A DNA stretch of 10,475 nt from an uncultured Porphyromonadaceae bacterium (GTDB taxonomy: Bacteria > Bacteroidota > Bacteroidia > Bacteroidales > Muribaculaceae): contig CAMWXO010000042.1 in assembly GCA_947178245.1 (NCBI GenBank), forward strand, positions 1 to 10,475, written 5' to 3'. Below are positions 1 to 6,055 of this stretch, one piece after another. Both the position numbers and the translations under genes were made by a program. How positions within the stretch are numbered: the stretch's first letter is position 1; each line of letters opens with the position of its first letter. Under the pieces are notes generated by a model. That model ran no database searches, was not told the DNA's origin, and worked only from the letters and a program-made list of their open reading frames with translations.

Positions 1-14
1 TCTAATAACTTCAT
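1..14 (-). CDS. 5' end of a leftward gene, cut by window edge
   Basis: Only four codons (Met-Lys-Leu-Leu) and part of a fifth are visible on the minus strand before the window ends, so no product can be named. The start is supported only by position: an ATG lies about 30 nt downstream of a well-formed promoter (50-81), with an A-rich leader between. It could equally be a chance ATG in a longer leader. Confidence 0.35.
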
Positions 15-49
15 GTCTGTTCTTGTTTAGTTATTGTGTTTTCTGACTG

Positions 50-81
50 CAAAATTAACTATTATTTGCGAAATACACAAA
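50..81 (-). promoter_or_regulatory. Bacteroidetes-type promoter, leftward
   Basis: On the minus strand a TTTG (complement of 78-81) is followed after 20 nt by TAATTTTG (complement of 50-57). This matches the -33 TTTG / -7 TAnnTTTG pattern of the Bacteroidetes primary sigma factor. Transcription would start near 43 and leave the window to the left. The same TAATTTTGCA core recurs at 5445-5452 and 8039-8046. Confidence 0.7.
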
Positions 82-147
82 TAAAAGTATCATTCGGCAT
101 CACACAGCGGCCCGGAATGCTTTTTTCAGCCTTCATCATAAACCCGG

Positions 148-169
148 GGCGATACACATAAGTATCACC
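148..169 (-). terminator. Hairpin after the MarR-DsbA-hydrolase operon
   Basis: An 8-bp stem (148-155 with 162-169, one G-U pair) with a 6-nt loop lies 21 nt past the hydrolase stop codon. On the minus strand it is followed only by a short TTTAT run, so it is a weak intrinsic terminator or an mRNA 3'-end stabilising hairpin. The rest of 82-190 shows no gene. Confidence 0.35.
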
Positions 170-190
170 TTTATCTTTCACTGCGGCTGT

Positions 191-814
191 CTACAGCAGG
201 AGCCGCCTTTCCTCCGCCACGGTGATGGGAGAGGAGTGGCCCGAGAGCAGGAGGGTGTCGTCGGGTAAGGTCAGGATCTTGTTGATGATGGATTCTTCCA
301 GCATCCTCCGGTTGCCGCCCGGAAAGTGGGTGAGTCCCGGCCCGTGCTGATAGAGGAGGTCGCCCACGAAGGCCGCCCCTTCACGCACGGAATAAAAAGT
401 CACAGAGCCGGGCGTATGTCCTGGAGTGTGGATCACTTTCAGTTGAAAACTGTTGTTCTCCTTCAGCCGGATTATCTCGCCGTCGTGCAATTCCTCATAG
501 TGAGCCACGGTGACAGGGGCGCCCGAGCCGGCGCTGAGGTTGAGCCGCGGGTCTATGAGATATCTGCTGTCTTCAGGATAGATATATATCGGCGCCGCCA
601 GTTGCTCTCTCAGTATCTCGGCCGCTCCGAAATGGTCGAAATGGCCGTGGGTGAGGAGTATCTTTTCAATTTTCCAACCGTTGCTGCGAATGGCGTCGTA
701 GATCAAACCGGCCTGTGCGCCGGGATCGATAAGGAATCCGGCATTGCTGACAGGGTCGATGTAGAAGTAGGTATTTTCAGCAAAAACACCCTGCACCATC
801 AATTCCTTTATCAT
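191..814 (-). CDS. Metallo-beta-lactamase-fold hydrolase, glyoxalase II-like
   Basis: A 207-residue protein of the MBL superfamily, in the small glyoxalase II-like group that hydrolyses thioesters or related bonds in the cytoplasm. Visible metal ligands are H56-x-H58-x-D60-H61 (in THGHFDH), H133 (TPGHTPGS), D152 (GDLL) and H193 (SGHS), the full binuclear metal set. It lacks the C-terminal substrate-binding domain of classical glyoxalase II and matches the short family members. The frame is open for 30 codons upstream, but I chose the ATG at 812-814. It has a strong Shine-Dalgarno sequence five bases ahead, and the upstream extension would overlap the DsbA gene. It is the last gene of the marR operon, 16 nt after dsbA, so a role in detoxifying a thiol adduct or electrophile product is plausible. 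The exact substrate cannot be read from sequence. Confidence 0.9.
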   Translation of the reverse strand: MIKELMVQGVFAENTYFYIDPVSNAGFLIDPGAQAGLIYDAIRSNGWKIEKILLTHGHFDHFGAAEILREQLAAPIYIYPEDSRYLIDPRLNLSAGSGAPVTVAHYEELHDGEIIRLKENNSFQLKVIHTPGHTPGSVTFYSVREGAAFVGDLLYQHGPGLTHFPGGNRRMLEESIINKILTLPDDTLLLSGHSSPITVAEERRLLL

Positions 815-819
815 GGTAG

Positions 820-827
820 CCTCCTTT
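820..827 (-). promoter_or_regulatory. Strong Shine-Dalgarno of the MBL hydrolase
   Basis: The minus strand reads AAAGGAGG, five bases before ATG 812-814. It sits in the 16-nt gap after the dsbA stop codon. Such a complete SD is uncommon in Bacteroidales, where most genes lack one, and it fixes the start of the hydrolase. Confidence 0.75.
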
Positions 828-830
828 GTA

Positions 831-1553
831 TTAGAGCAACTTGCATCCGTCGGGGCCGCACTGATGCGGACGTTCGGCGTTGTCACTGCCTTGCTCGTGT
901 TCACTTTGCTGCTTCTTCAATTCGCGCTGAAGGGCTGATTTGAATCCGTCTACGCTCATGGCTCCAGGCACGGCGAAGTTTCCGTTGAAGACGATATATG
1001 GCACTCCGCGCACTCCGCGCATTGCGGCCTCACGCTCGTCAAACCTCACTTCGTCGTCAAACTCGTCAGAGTCAAGCACCCGACGCACTTTCTCTTCATC
1101 CATTCCGGCCCCGAGGGCTTTCTTCAGAAGCACTTCATGGTCGGCCAGAACGAGATTCTCCACGAAATAAGCCTTAAACAGCGCTTCGTTAAGTCTCTCT
1201 ACGGTGGCATGGTCATATTCGACTTCAGCCAGTTTCATAAGCCGGTGGGCATCTCTCGTGTTGGAATAAAGTGTGGTGGCATAGCGGAAGTCAATGCCGA
1301 GTTCGCGCCCTAATGCCGATATCTCGTCGATCTGCTTCCTGGCGTCTTCAAGCGAGAGGCAATATTTCATTGCGAATCGTTCGGGAGTGGTGCTGACCAC
1401 TTCATTCGGAGCGGAGGGGTCAAGTTCAAAAGCCCTGTAATCGATCTGCACCTCGTCTTCAAGTCCGAGTTCTTCGATAGCGCGTTCAAGCCGAGTCTCG
1501 CCGATGTAGCAGTAAGGACAGGCGAAATCGCTCCAGATAGTGAGTGTAATCAT
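831..1553 (-). CDS. DsbA-family thiol oxidoreductase, FrnE-like
   Basis: A 240-residue cytoplasmic member of the DsbA/FrnE thioredoxin-fold family; no signal peptide is present. The N-terminal strand leads to the redox motif C12-P-Y-C15 (FACPYCYIGE), followed by the inserted helical domain (about 55-175) and the cis-proline loop GVP185 before the last strands. The C-terminus carries a second cysteine pair C232-x4-C237 (CGPDGC). Deinococcus radiodurans FrnE is known to pair a CXXC with a C-terminal CX4C, so this is a close architectural match. Family members act as thiol-disulfide oxidoreductases or isomerases linked to oxidative stress. It is the middle gene of a three-gene operon, 18 nt after marR. 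Its ATG is preceded by an AAAGGAAA sequence. Confidence 0.9.
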   Translation of the reverse strand: MITLTIWSDFACPYCYIGETRLERAIEELGLEDEVQIDYRAFELDPSAPNEVVSTTPERFAMKYCLSLEDARKQIDEISALGRELGIDFRYATTLYSNTRDAHRLMKLAEVEYDHATVERLNEALFKAYFVENLVLADHEVLLKKALGAGMDEEKVRRVLDSDEFDDEVRFDEREAAMRGVRGVPYIVFNGNFAVPGAMSVDGFKSALQRELKKQQSEHEQGSDNAERPHQCGPDGCKLL

Positions 1554-1571
1554 AGTGTGTTTCCTTTCTTT

Positions 1572-2006
1572 TTAGTTAAGATTAATTATTTTTTGTAAGA
1601 TTCTTTTCAGTTCAGTCAGTTCCTTGTCGGAGAGAACGGATGCCAGTTCCTCTTGTTTCCGTTGGGCCACTTCATGAATTGCGGGCCATATCCCGCGCCC
1701 TTTGTCGGAGAGATATACGCGCAGACATTTGTGACTGACCGTTTCGGTTCTGAGAAATTGCTTCGCCACAAGCGAACTCACACCTCTCGATACGGCTCCC
1801 TTATCCTTGCCGAGCCGCTCTCCTATGTCGCACGGTTGCAGCCCTTCCTGCGAATATACCACACGCAATATGAGATATTCCGGCACGGAAATTTCGGGCA
1901 AGGTTTCCCTCAGGGTCGATTCCAGACTCGTATAAAGGCGCTGAAAGGCGACTCCGAGCATGCAACCCATGTTGGGCATATCGTAGATGTGTTTTTCCTG
2001 TTTCAT
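1572..2006 (-). CDS. MarR-family transcriptional regulator
   Basis: A 144-residue regulator with the MarR layout: N-terminal dimerisation helices (about 1-35), a winged helix-turn-helix (about 40-102, with the recognition region LGKDKGAVSRGVSSLVAK and the wing SHKCLRVYLSDKG), and C-terminal helices that close the dimer. It has three cysteines (C15, C59, C94). C15 lies in the N-terminal helix region, where OhrR-type MarR proteins carry a peroxide-sensing cysteine, so redox sensing is possible but not shown. It leads the operon with the DsbA-like protein and the MBL hydrolase. It probably represses its own operon through the inverted repeat at 2033-2052. The ligand is unknown. Confidence 0.92.
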   Translation of the reverse strand: MKQEKHIYDMPNMGCMLGVAFQRLYTSLESTLRETLPEISVPEYLILRVVYSQEGLQPCDIGERLGKDKGAVSRGVSSLVAKQFLRTETVSHKCLRVYLSDKGRGIWPAIHEVAQRKQEELASVLSDKELTELKRILQKIINLN

Positions 2007-2016
2007 GACTATTCAA

Positions 2017-2052
2017 CAAACTAAACATGAAAATGGTTGATTTGACAACCAT
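2017..2052 (-). promoter_or_regulatory. Putative MarR operator and promoter of the redox operon
   Basis: Positions 2033-2052 form a perfect inverted repeat, ATGGTTG-N6-CAACCAT, with the size and symmetry of a MarR dimer site. It fills most of the 48-bp gap before marR. On the minus strand a near-consensus -7 (TTAGTTTG, complement of 2017-2024) lies 21 nt after a TTG inside the repeat, so a bound regulator would cover the -33 region. The predicted transcript start would be only a few bases before the ATG. The operator is well supported by symmetry; the promoter assignment is weaker. Confidence 0.6.
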
Positions 2053-2054
2053 CG

Positions 2055-2864
2055 TCAGTGCCGCTTGCGCACCTCTTCTTGCACTATCTTATATACTATT
2101 TCTCCCACCGGAATACTTAGTTTATAGTCTCTTATCTTTATGGTTGGATTCGCTACCGGTCTGAGTTCATATTTTTGGTTATAAACGCTGCTCGGAACGC
2201 TCCTTGCTCCTAACTCAAGGCCGAACGTCTCGTTGAACTGGTATTCGTATATGATATTGAATTCGGAAAACTTGTAGAACCCTATCATGGCAGCAGGCAT
2301 CGGCTTGCCGTTGGGCATAAGTGGCGGACGGCCGAAATAATAGGTGCCTGACGCGGTGATAGAGGATTTAGGTGAGAAATCGTAGTGAACCATACCGGTA
2401 ATGCCGTATTGCGTGTGCAATCCGCCGTAATTTCCGTATTTATTTGCTACGGCGCCGACATACATGGAAAAGTTGCCGTTACGCTGCTTTATGCCGATTG
2501 TGCCGCTGTCAATCTGCATCAGCCCCGGCATCCTCGAGATGCTTCCGGAGGCATAAAATGCTCCGTTGTGCCAGAGTGGAATCACCGCCGTGCCCGGCTC
2601 GGGGATATTCTTGGGGGCGCGGATCGGCTCGAAAAGACGGGGTAATAAGTTGTTATGCAGGGTGAGTCCGAATGTGCCGGATGTCCGAAAGATATCTTTT
2701 ACCATGCCCGGCGCCCGCTGCCGGGATAGTATCTTCGACATGAAGGCGGAGGTGTCGGGCAGTGAGAGTGAGCTGCCGGTGAAAACATTATCATTGATTT
2801 GTCCGTGGCATATAGCCGGGGCGAACAATATCATAAAGAGAAGTGTGAGGCGAGTATGTTTCAT
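2055..2864 (-). CDS. Exported protein of unknown function, predicted beta-rich/outer membrane
   Basis: I do not recognise a named family. The 269-residue product begins with a clear signal peptide (basic KHTR, then a hydrophobic stretch to about residue 22, AICHGQ), so it leaves the cytoplasm. The mature part has alternating aromatic and polar strands rich in Gly, Tyr and Phe (about 95-230, for example GNFSMYVGAV, GITGMVHYDF, SITASGTYYFG, EFNIIYEYQF, FGLELGARS), as in small outer membrane beta barrels of Bacteroidetes. It ends in a basic tail. The frame also offers a GTG at 2865-2867 one codon earlier, but I take the adjacent ATG. It lies upstream of marR on the same strand, 50 nt away, with the operator between them, so it is probably a separate unit. 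The 228 bp between it and the divergent gene at 3093 hold the start regions of both genes and a T10 tract; I see no clear consensus promoter there. Confidence 0.75.
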   Translation of the reverse strand: MKHTRLTLLFMILFAPAICHGQINDNVFTGSSLSLPDTSAFMSKILSRQRAPGMVKDIFRTSGTFGLTLHNNLLPRLFEPIRAPKNIPEPGTAVIPLWHNGAFYASGSISRMPGLMQIDSGTIGIKQRNGNFSMYVGAVANKYGNYGGLHTQYGITGMVHYDFSPKSSITASGTYYFGRPPLMPNGKPMPAAMIGFYKFSEFNIIYEYQFNETFGLELGARSVPSSVYNQKYELRPVANPTIKIRDYKLSIPVGEIVYKIVQEEVRKRH

Positions 2865-3092
2865 CACTCAAATTATTATCGGTTTATATTATTGACGCGC
2901 TTTCAGTGGAAAAGTCCTACTTCATGAAGATATTTTTTTCAGAATAGTGTTTTTTTTTTCAATTTAAGGCGAATCATGAACGATTGAAACTGCAGATTGT
3001 TCTTGTTATAGGAGTGGCTTAATCCGCCGTCTTCATATTCCGGCCGGTCTATTTCACCGGAACATTTTAACCTTAAATAATCGGAAAGATTT

Positions 3093-3716
3093 ATGAAAAT
3101 TCTGACTCTCAACGGCAGTCCCAGACCTGATGGCTGCACGGCCCGCGCCCTGCTTGAGCTCGAGGCAACTCTCAAGGATAATGGCATTGAAGTGGAGCGA
3201 ATCAACATAGGAAACAAGGACATCCGAGGCTGCATCAGCTGCAATTTCTGCAGGAAGAATGGCCGATGTGTCTTCAACGATCTTGTGAATGAAACTGCTC
3301 CCAAGTTTGCCGAAGCCGACGGTATCGTGGTGGGTACGCCGGTATATTGGGCAGGCTCCAACGGCCAGGCTCTCGCATTTCTCGACCGTCTCTTCTACAG
3401 CACAATGGGCACCGTAAACACTACCATGAAGGTGGGTGCGGCCGTCATATCTTCCCGCCGCGCGGGCTCCACTTCGGCTATGGATGAGATCATCAAGTAT
3501 TTCACGATGAATTCCATGCCTGTGGCTTCGAGCACTTATTGGAACGAGGTGCATGGCGGCTCAGCATCAGATGTGGAGCAGGATCACGAAGGCCTCCAGA
3601 CCATGCGCAATCTTGGCAGGAACATGGCTTTTCTTGTGAAGGCGATAAATGCCCGAAAGCAGGCGGAAGGTCTCCCGGAACAGGAGCGCAATTATTTCAC
3701 CAATTTCATTCGCTGA
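3093..3716 (+). CDS. Flavodoxin-fold NAD(P)H-FMN reductase, iron-sulfur-flavoprotein-like
   Basis: A 207-residue member of the NADPH-dependent FMN reductase / flavodoxin-fold family. The first strand and phosphate loop are MKILTLNGSPRPDGCTA (GSP 8-10), and the second FMN loop is GTPVYWAGSNG (about 91-101). Between them lies C47-x2-C50-x2-C53-x5-C59, which fits the compact CX2CX2CX4-7C motif that holds a [4Fe-4S] cluster in archaeal iron-sulfur flavoproteins. Many bacterial relatives keep these cysteines without proof of a cluster. It probably passes electrons from NAD(P)H through FMN to a quinone, oxidant or partner protein in the cytoplasm. It is followed 69 nt later by another flavin enzyme, a nitroreductase, on the same strand. 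The start ATG is the first in frame, with GGAAAG a few bases ahead. Confidence 0.88.
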   Translation: MKILTLNGSPRPDGCTARALLELEATLKDNGIEVERINIGNKDIRGCISCNFCRKNGRCVFNDLVNETAPKFAEADGIVVGTPVYWAGSNGQALAFLDRLFYSTMGTVNTTMKVGAAVISSRRAGSTSAMDEIIKYFTMNSMPVASSTYWNEVHGGSASDVEQDHEGLQTMRNLGRNMAFLVKAINARKQAEGLPEQERNYFTNFIR

Positions 3717-3745
3717 CTCGGATAGAAGTCAGTGACGAGTTTTTC
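3716..3745 (+). terminator. Weak terminator-like hairpin between the two flavin enzyme genes
   Basis: A 5-bp stem (ACTCG 3716-3720, CGAGT 3736-3740) with a 15-nt loop ends in a five-T run (3740-3744). The short stem and large loop make it a partial terminator at best; read-through into the nitroreductase gene is likely. Confidence 0.3.
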
Positions 3746-3785
3746 TTACTATTAGGGTATTCAATCACTTAAACATAACTACTTT

Positions 3786-4400
3786 ATGAAAAAGAAAGCA
3801 CTGTTTGCGGCTCTCGTCTGCTGCATGGGAATGATGGCGTCGTGCGGATGCAAGGAAGACGCTTGCGGAAATGCGGATGCATCGGAGGCCGTGATCGAGA
3901 ACATCATGACACGCACGAGTATCCGTAAGTTTAACGATGTTCCTATCCCTGTCGATACTCTCAACCTTCTCGTGAAGGCTGGTATGGCCGCTCCCACGGC
4001 CATGAATCAGCAGCCCTGGGACTTCGTAGTCATCACGGAGCGTGAGATGCTCGACTCGCTCGACTCCGTGAAGCCCTGGTTCAATCTGAAGACCGCTACT
4101 GCCGCCATCGTGGTCTGCGGAAACATGGCAAAGACTTCAGACGGCAACGAAAACGGCTACTGGGTGCAGGATTGCTCCGCAGCCACCGAGAATATCCTGC
4201 TCGCGGCTCATGCCTACGGACTGGGTGCAGTCTGGTGCGGTGTCTATCCCAATCAGGAGATAGTGCCCCAGGTGACGCGTCTGCTCCAACTTCCCGATAG
4301 CATCATACCTCTGAACGTGATCACGATGGGGCATCCTGCCGATAATCCGGAACCGAAAGACAAATTCAAGCCCGGCAATATCCACTATCAAAAGTGGTGA
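3786..4400 (+). CDS. Nitroreductase-family lipoprotein
   Basis: A 204-residue FMN-dependent nitroreductase domain behind a lipoprotein signal. The signal is MKKKALFAALVCCMGMMASC, with a lipobox-like MASC and C20 as the predicted lipidated residue, followed by a cysteine-rich CGCKEDAC. The nitroreductase domain runs from about 38 to 190, with TRTSIRKF (FMN phosphate contacts), AAPTAMNQQPWDFVV, the central GLGAVWCGVYP and the closing MGHPADNPEP. The family reduces nitro groups, quinones or flavins with NAD(P)H. A lipid-anchored, exported version is unusual because the flavin and NAD(P)H are cytoplasmic; Bacteroidetes do encode such proteins. It may be transcribed with the flavoprotein upstream. 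The strong terminator at 4459 ends the unit. Confidence 0.88.
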   Translation: MKKKALFAALVCCMGMMASCGCKEDACGNADASEAVIENIMTRTSIRKFNDVPIPVDTLNLLVKAGMAAPTAMNQQPWDFVVITEREMLDSLDSVKPWFNLKTATAAIVVCGNMAKTSDGNENGYWVQDCSAATENILLAAHAYGLGAVWCGVYPNQEIVPQVTRLLQLPDSIIPLNVITMGHPADNPEPKDKFKPGNIHYQKW

Positions 4401-4458
4401 TGTATTATTTGGTTTGAGCAATGTATATGTTCAAGCCGGGCAAATCTCAGGAATAGTC

Positions 4459-4489
4459 AAAGGCCGGAATCGTGCGATTCCGGCCTTTT
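4459..4489. terminator. Strong intrinsic terminator between convergent genes
   Basis: A perfect 14-bp inverted repeat (4459-4472 with 4475-4488) built around GGCCGGAATCG, tiny loop, then TTTT on the plus strand and T-rich sequence on the minus strand. It sits between the convergent nitroreductase and CMD-cupin genes and can stop transcription from both sides. Confidence 0.9.
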
Positions 4490-4511
4490 GCCTTAAAGAT
4501 TGCTATGCTGC

Positions 4512-5330
4512 TTATTTCAGCTTGCCATATTCCGCGTCGGTGACGGGCTCGAGCCAGACATTTTCGGCCTTCTGACCCGGCACCTCAAACGCGAGGTGTG
4601 AAAACCAGCTGTCGGCTGCTGCTCCGTGCCAGTGCTTCACATTGGCAGGAATATGTATCACGGTGCCGGGAAGAATCTCTACCGGCTCTTTTCCTTCTTC
4701 CTGATACCATCCGCGGCCTGCAACGCCCACAAGCATCTGGCCTCCGCCATTCTCCGCCTTGTGGATGTGCCAGTTGTTGCGGCAGCCGGGTTCGAAAGTG
4801 ACGTTGAAGAATGGTATCTGTTCCGTGGATATCGGAGCCAGATAACTGTTGCCGATGAAGTATCGGGCATAAGCCGTGTTCGGCTCGCCAATAGGGAAGA
4901 TCAGCTCTTTCTGGAAGCGTGCCTTGGCGTCATTTCCCTTTATGTCGTCGTTCCAGACGTCTTTTGCGAGCCTGAAGGCTCCCCAAGCCTTGGGCCAGCC
5001 GGCATAGAAGGCGATGTGAGTGATGATTTCCGCTATCTCGGTGCGCGTGATGCCGTTTTTCTTCGCCTCCTGAAGGTGATAGATGAGCGAAGAGTCTGTG
5101 ATGCCCTGCGATATGAGCGAAGTCACGGTGACGAGACTCCGGTCGCGCAGCGATAGCAGATCGTTGCGGCTCCAGACTTCCCCGAAGAGAATGTCGTCGT
5201 TGAGGTGAGCGAATTCCGGAGCGAACTCTCCGAGCGCATCCCGTCCGGCTGTCTGTGTGATTTTCTGTTGTGCCATGATGGGTGGTATTAACAATGTAAT
5301 TAATAAGAGAATAAGATACTTTTTTGTCAT
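4512..5330 (-). CDS. Exported carboxymuconolactone decarboxylase-like/cupin fusion
   Basis: A 272-residue two-domain protein with a signal peptide (MTKKYLILLLITLLIPPIMA, cleavage near residue 20). The N-terminal domain (about 30-130) is of the carboxymuconolactone decarboxylase/AhpD superfamily, with LLSLRDRSLVTVTSLISQG and EIAEIITHIAFYAGWPKAWGAF. It lacks the CXXC pair of AhpD peroxidase partners, so a peroxidase role is unlikely. The C-terminal domain (about 170-260) is a cupin with metal ligands visible in WHIHKAENGG (HxH and E) and a second motif PGTVIHIPANVKHWHG. Such CMD-cupin fusions are common in Bacteroidetes and are often annotated simply as carboxymuconolactone decarboxylase; the substrate is unknown. 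It reads toward the shared terminator and has a leader of about 110 nt from the promoter at 5445. Confidence 0.87.
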   Translation of the reverse strand: MTKKYLILLLITLLIPPIMAQQKITQTAGRDALGEFAPEFAHLNDDILFGEVWSRNDLLSLRDRSLVTVTSLISQGITDSSLIYHLQEAKKNGITRTEIAEIITHIAFYAGWPKAWGAFRLAKDVWNDDIKGNDAKARFQKELIFPIGEPNTAYARYFIGNSYLAPISTEQIPFFNVTFEPGCRNNWHIHKAENGGGQMLVGVAGRGWYQEEGKEPVEILPGTVIHIPANVKHWHGAAADSWFSHLAFEVPGQKAENVWLEPVTDAEYGKLK

Positions 5331-5368
5331 TTCGTCATTTTATTATTGTAGTGTTGCCTTGTCATTAC

Positions 5369-5431
5369 TGCGAAGAGACATCTGAAGTGGCCGTCAAGCG
5401 CTGCCAAAACTCGAATCCCGCTGCCTTCGCA
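5369..5431 (-). other. Possible structured 5' leader of the CMD-cupin gene
   Basis: A perfect 7-bp stem, TGCGAAG (5369-5375) with CTTCGCA (5425-5431), closes a 63-nt domain that would lie at the very start of the transcript from the 5445 promoter. Inside, CGCTGCC occurs twice as a direct repeat (5399-5405, 5419-5425). I do not recognise a riboswitch class. It could be chance pairing. Confidence 0.3.
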
Positions 5432-5444
5432 TAGGAAGCCAATG

Positions 5445-5452
5445 CAAAATTA
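5445..5452 (-). promoter_or_regulatory. -7 element for the CMD-cupin gene
   Basis: The minus strand reads TAATTTTG followed by CATTGG, matching TAnnTTTG. No clear TTTG is found 19-21 nt upstream, so the -33 is weak. A start near 5438 would give a leader of about 108 nt. Confidence 0.5.
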
Positions 5453-5461
5453 ATATAAATT

Positions 5462-5492
5462 TTTGTAATATTAAGCAGAATAATTAATTTTG
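5462..5492 (+). promoter_or_regulatory. Rightward promoter facing the 3' end of the sigma operon
   Basis: TTTG (5462-5465), 19 nt, TAATTTTG (5485-5492) is a complete Bacteroidetes-type promoter on the plus strand. There is no plus-strand gene after it: it points into the end of the minus-strand membrane protein gene. It is the mirror half of a 10-bp inverted repeat with 5445-5454. It could drive an antisense or small RNA. Confidence 0.45.
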
Positions 5493-5517
5493 TGAATAGC
5501 AAACCTCACAGGGCGTT

Positions 5518-6054
5518 TCATTTCTCGGAGTTCATTTCCCTGAAAAGTTTCTTCTCTTCAGGAAGTTGTTTTATTATATATATGACTATTGTTGTGCTAA
5601 ATGACACGGCTATATAAAAGATGATATCGCCATCTCCACGCGATTGCCAGAACATCAGGATAGCCATGATTACGAACAAGCAGACAGTAGATGTGAACGA
5701 AATGATTCTGAAGCGTGCGGTCTTCCTGATAAGCTCTGCCGGAGTGAGAGTAGCTATGTCGATCTTCTTGAGGAAATGGTAAAGCACTGCATATAAGCAT
5801 GAAGCTGCCAACATTGATGCTACGAGAGTTATGTTCAGGCTTACCGGGAATGAAGAGGGAGTGATGCCTGATATCATCATTATGACATAGACCAATACGA
5901 AAATCAGACCACACGTGAACCCTCTACGATAGCGACGTAGTATTTCTGACTGAGCTGTTTTGGATGATGCAACGTCAATCTTTATTTCGCCATTCGTCTG
6001 ATCGAGAACCTTATCGAGTCTCGCCATTCTTTTCTTTAGATCTTCCGGACTCAT
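5518..6054 (-). CDS. Four-helix membrane protein, candidate sigma regulator
   Basis: I do not recognise a named family. The 178-residue product has an N-terminal charged cytoplasmic region (1-45, MSPEDLKKRMARLDKVLDQT..., probably helical) and four predicted membrane helices (about 46-64, 72-95, 116-136, 143-161), and ends in a short charged tail (LPEEKKLFREMNSEK). Its ATG follows the stop codon of the ECF sigma gene by one base, so translation of the two is almost certainly coupled. Proteins encoded right after an ECF sigma factor are often anti-sigma factors that hold it at the membrane, so that role is a fair inference, but no zinc-binding HxxxCxxC anti-sigma motif is present. No clear terminator follows it. 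Confidence 0.75.
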   Translation of the reverse strand: MSPEDLKKRMARLDKVLDQTNGEIKIDVASSKTAQSEILRRYRRGFTCGLIFVLVYVIMMISGITPSSFPVSLNITLVASMLAASCLYAVLYHFLKKIDIATLTPAELIRKTARFRIISFTSTVCLFVIMAILMFWQSRGDGDIIFYIAVSFSTTIVIYIIKQLPEEKKLFREMNSEK

Positions 6055-6055
6055 T

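Noticed and set aside
98..127. Plus-strand terminator (GGCAT, ATGCT, T run)
   Set aside because: The stem is five pairs with a wobble and no plus-strand gene precedes it.
191..904. Longer form of the MBL hydrolase starting at 904
   Set aside because: The 30 extra residues overlap the DsbA coding region and match nothing in the family; the ATG at 814 has a strong Shine-Dalgarno.
3054..3554. Long minus-strand open frame opposite the FMN reductase
   Set aside because: It is a shadow of the rightward flavoprotein gene, which has clear family motifs.
5369..5431. tRNA gene or remnant
   Set aside because: A 7-bp closing stem and a TCGAATCC sequence recall a tRNA, but the domain is only 63 nt and the T arm, anticodon arm and D arm do not fold.
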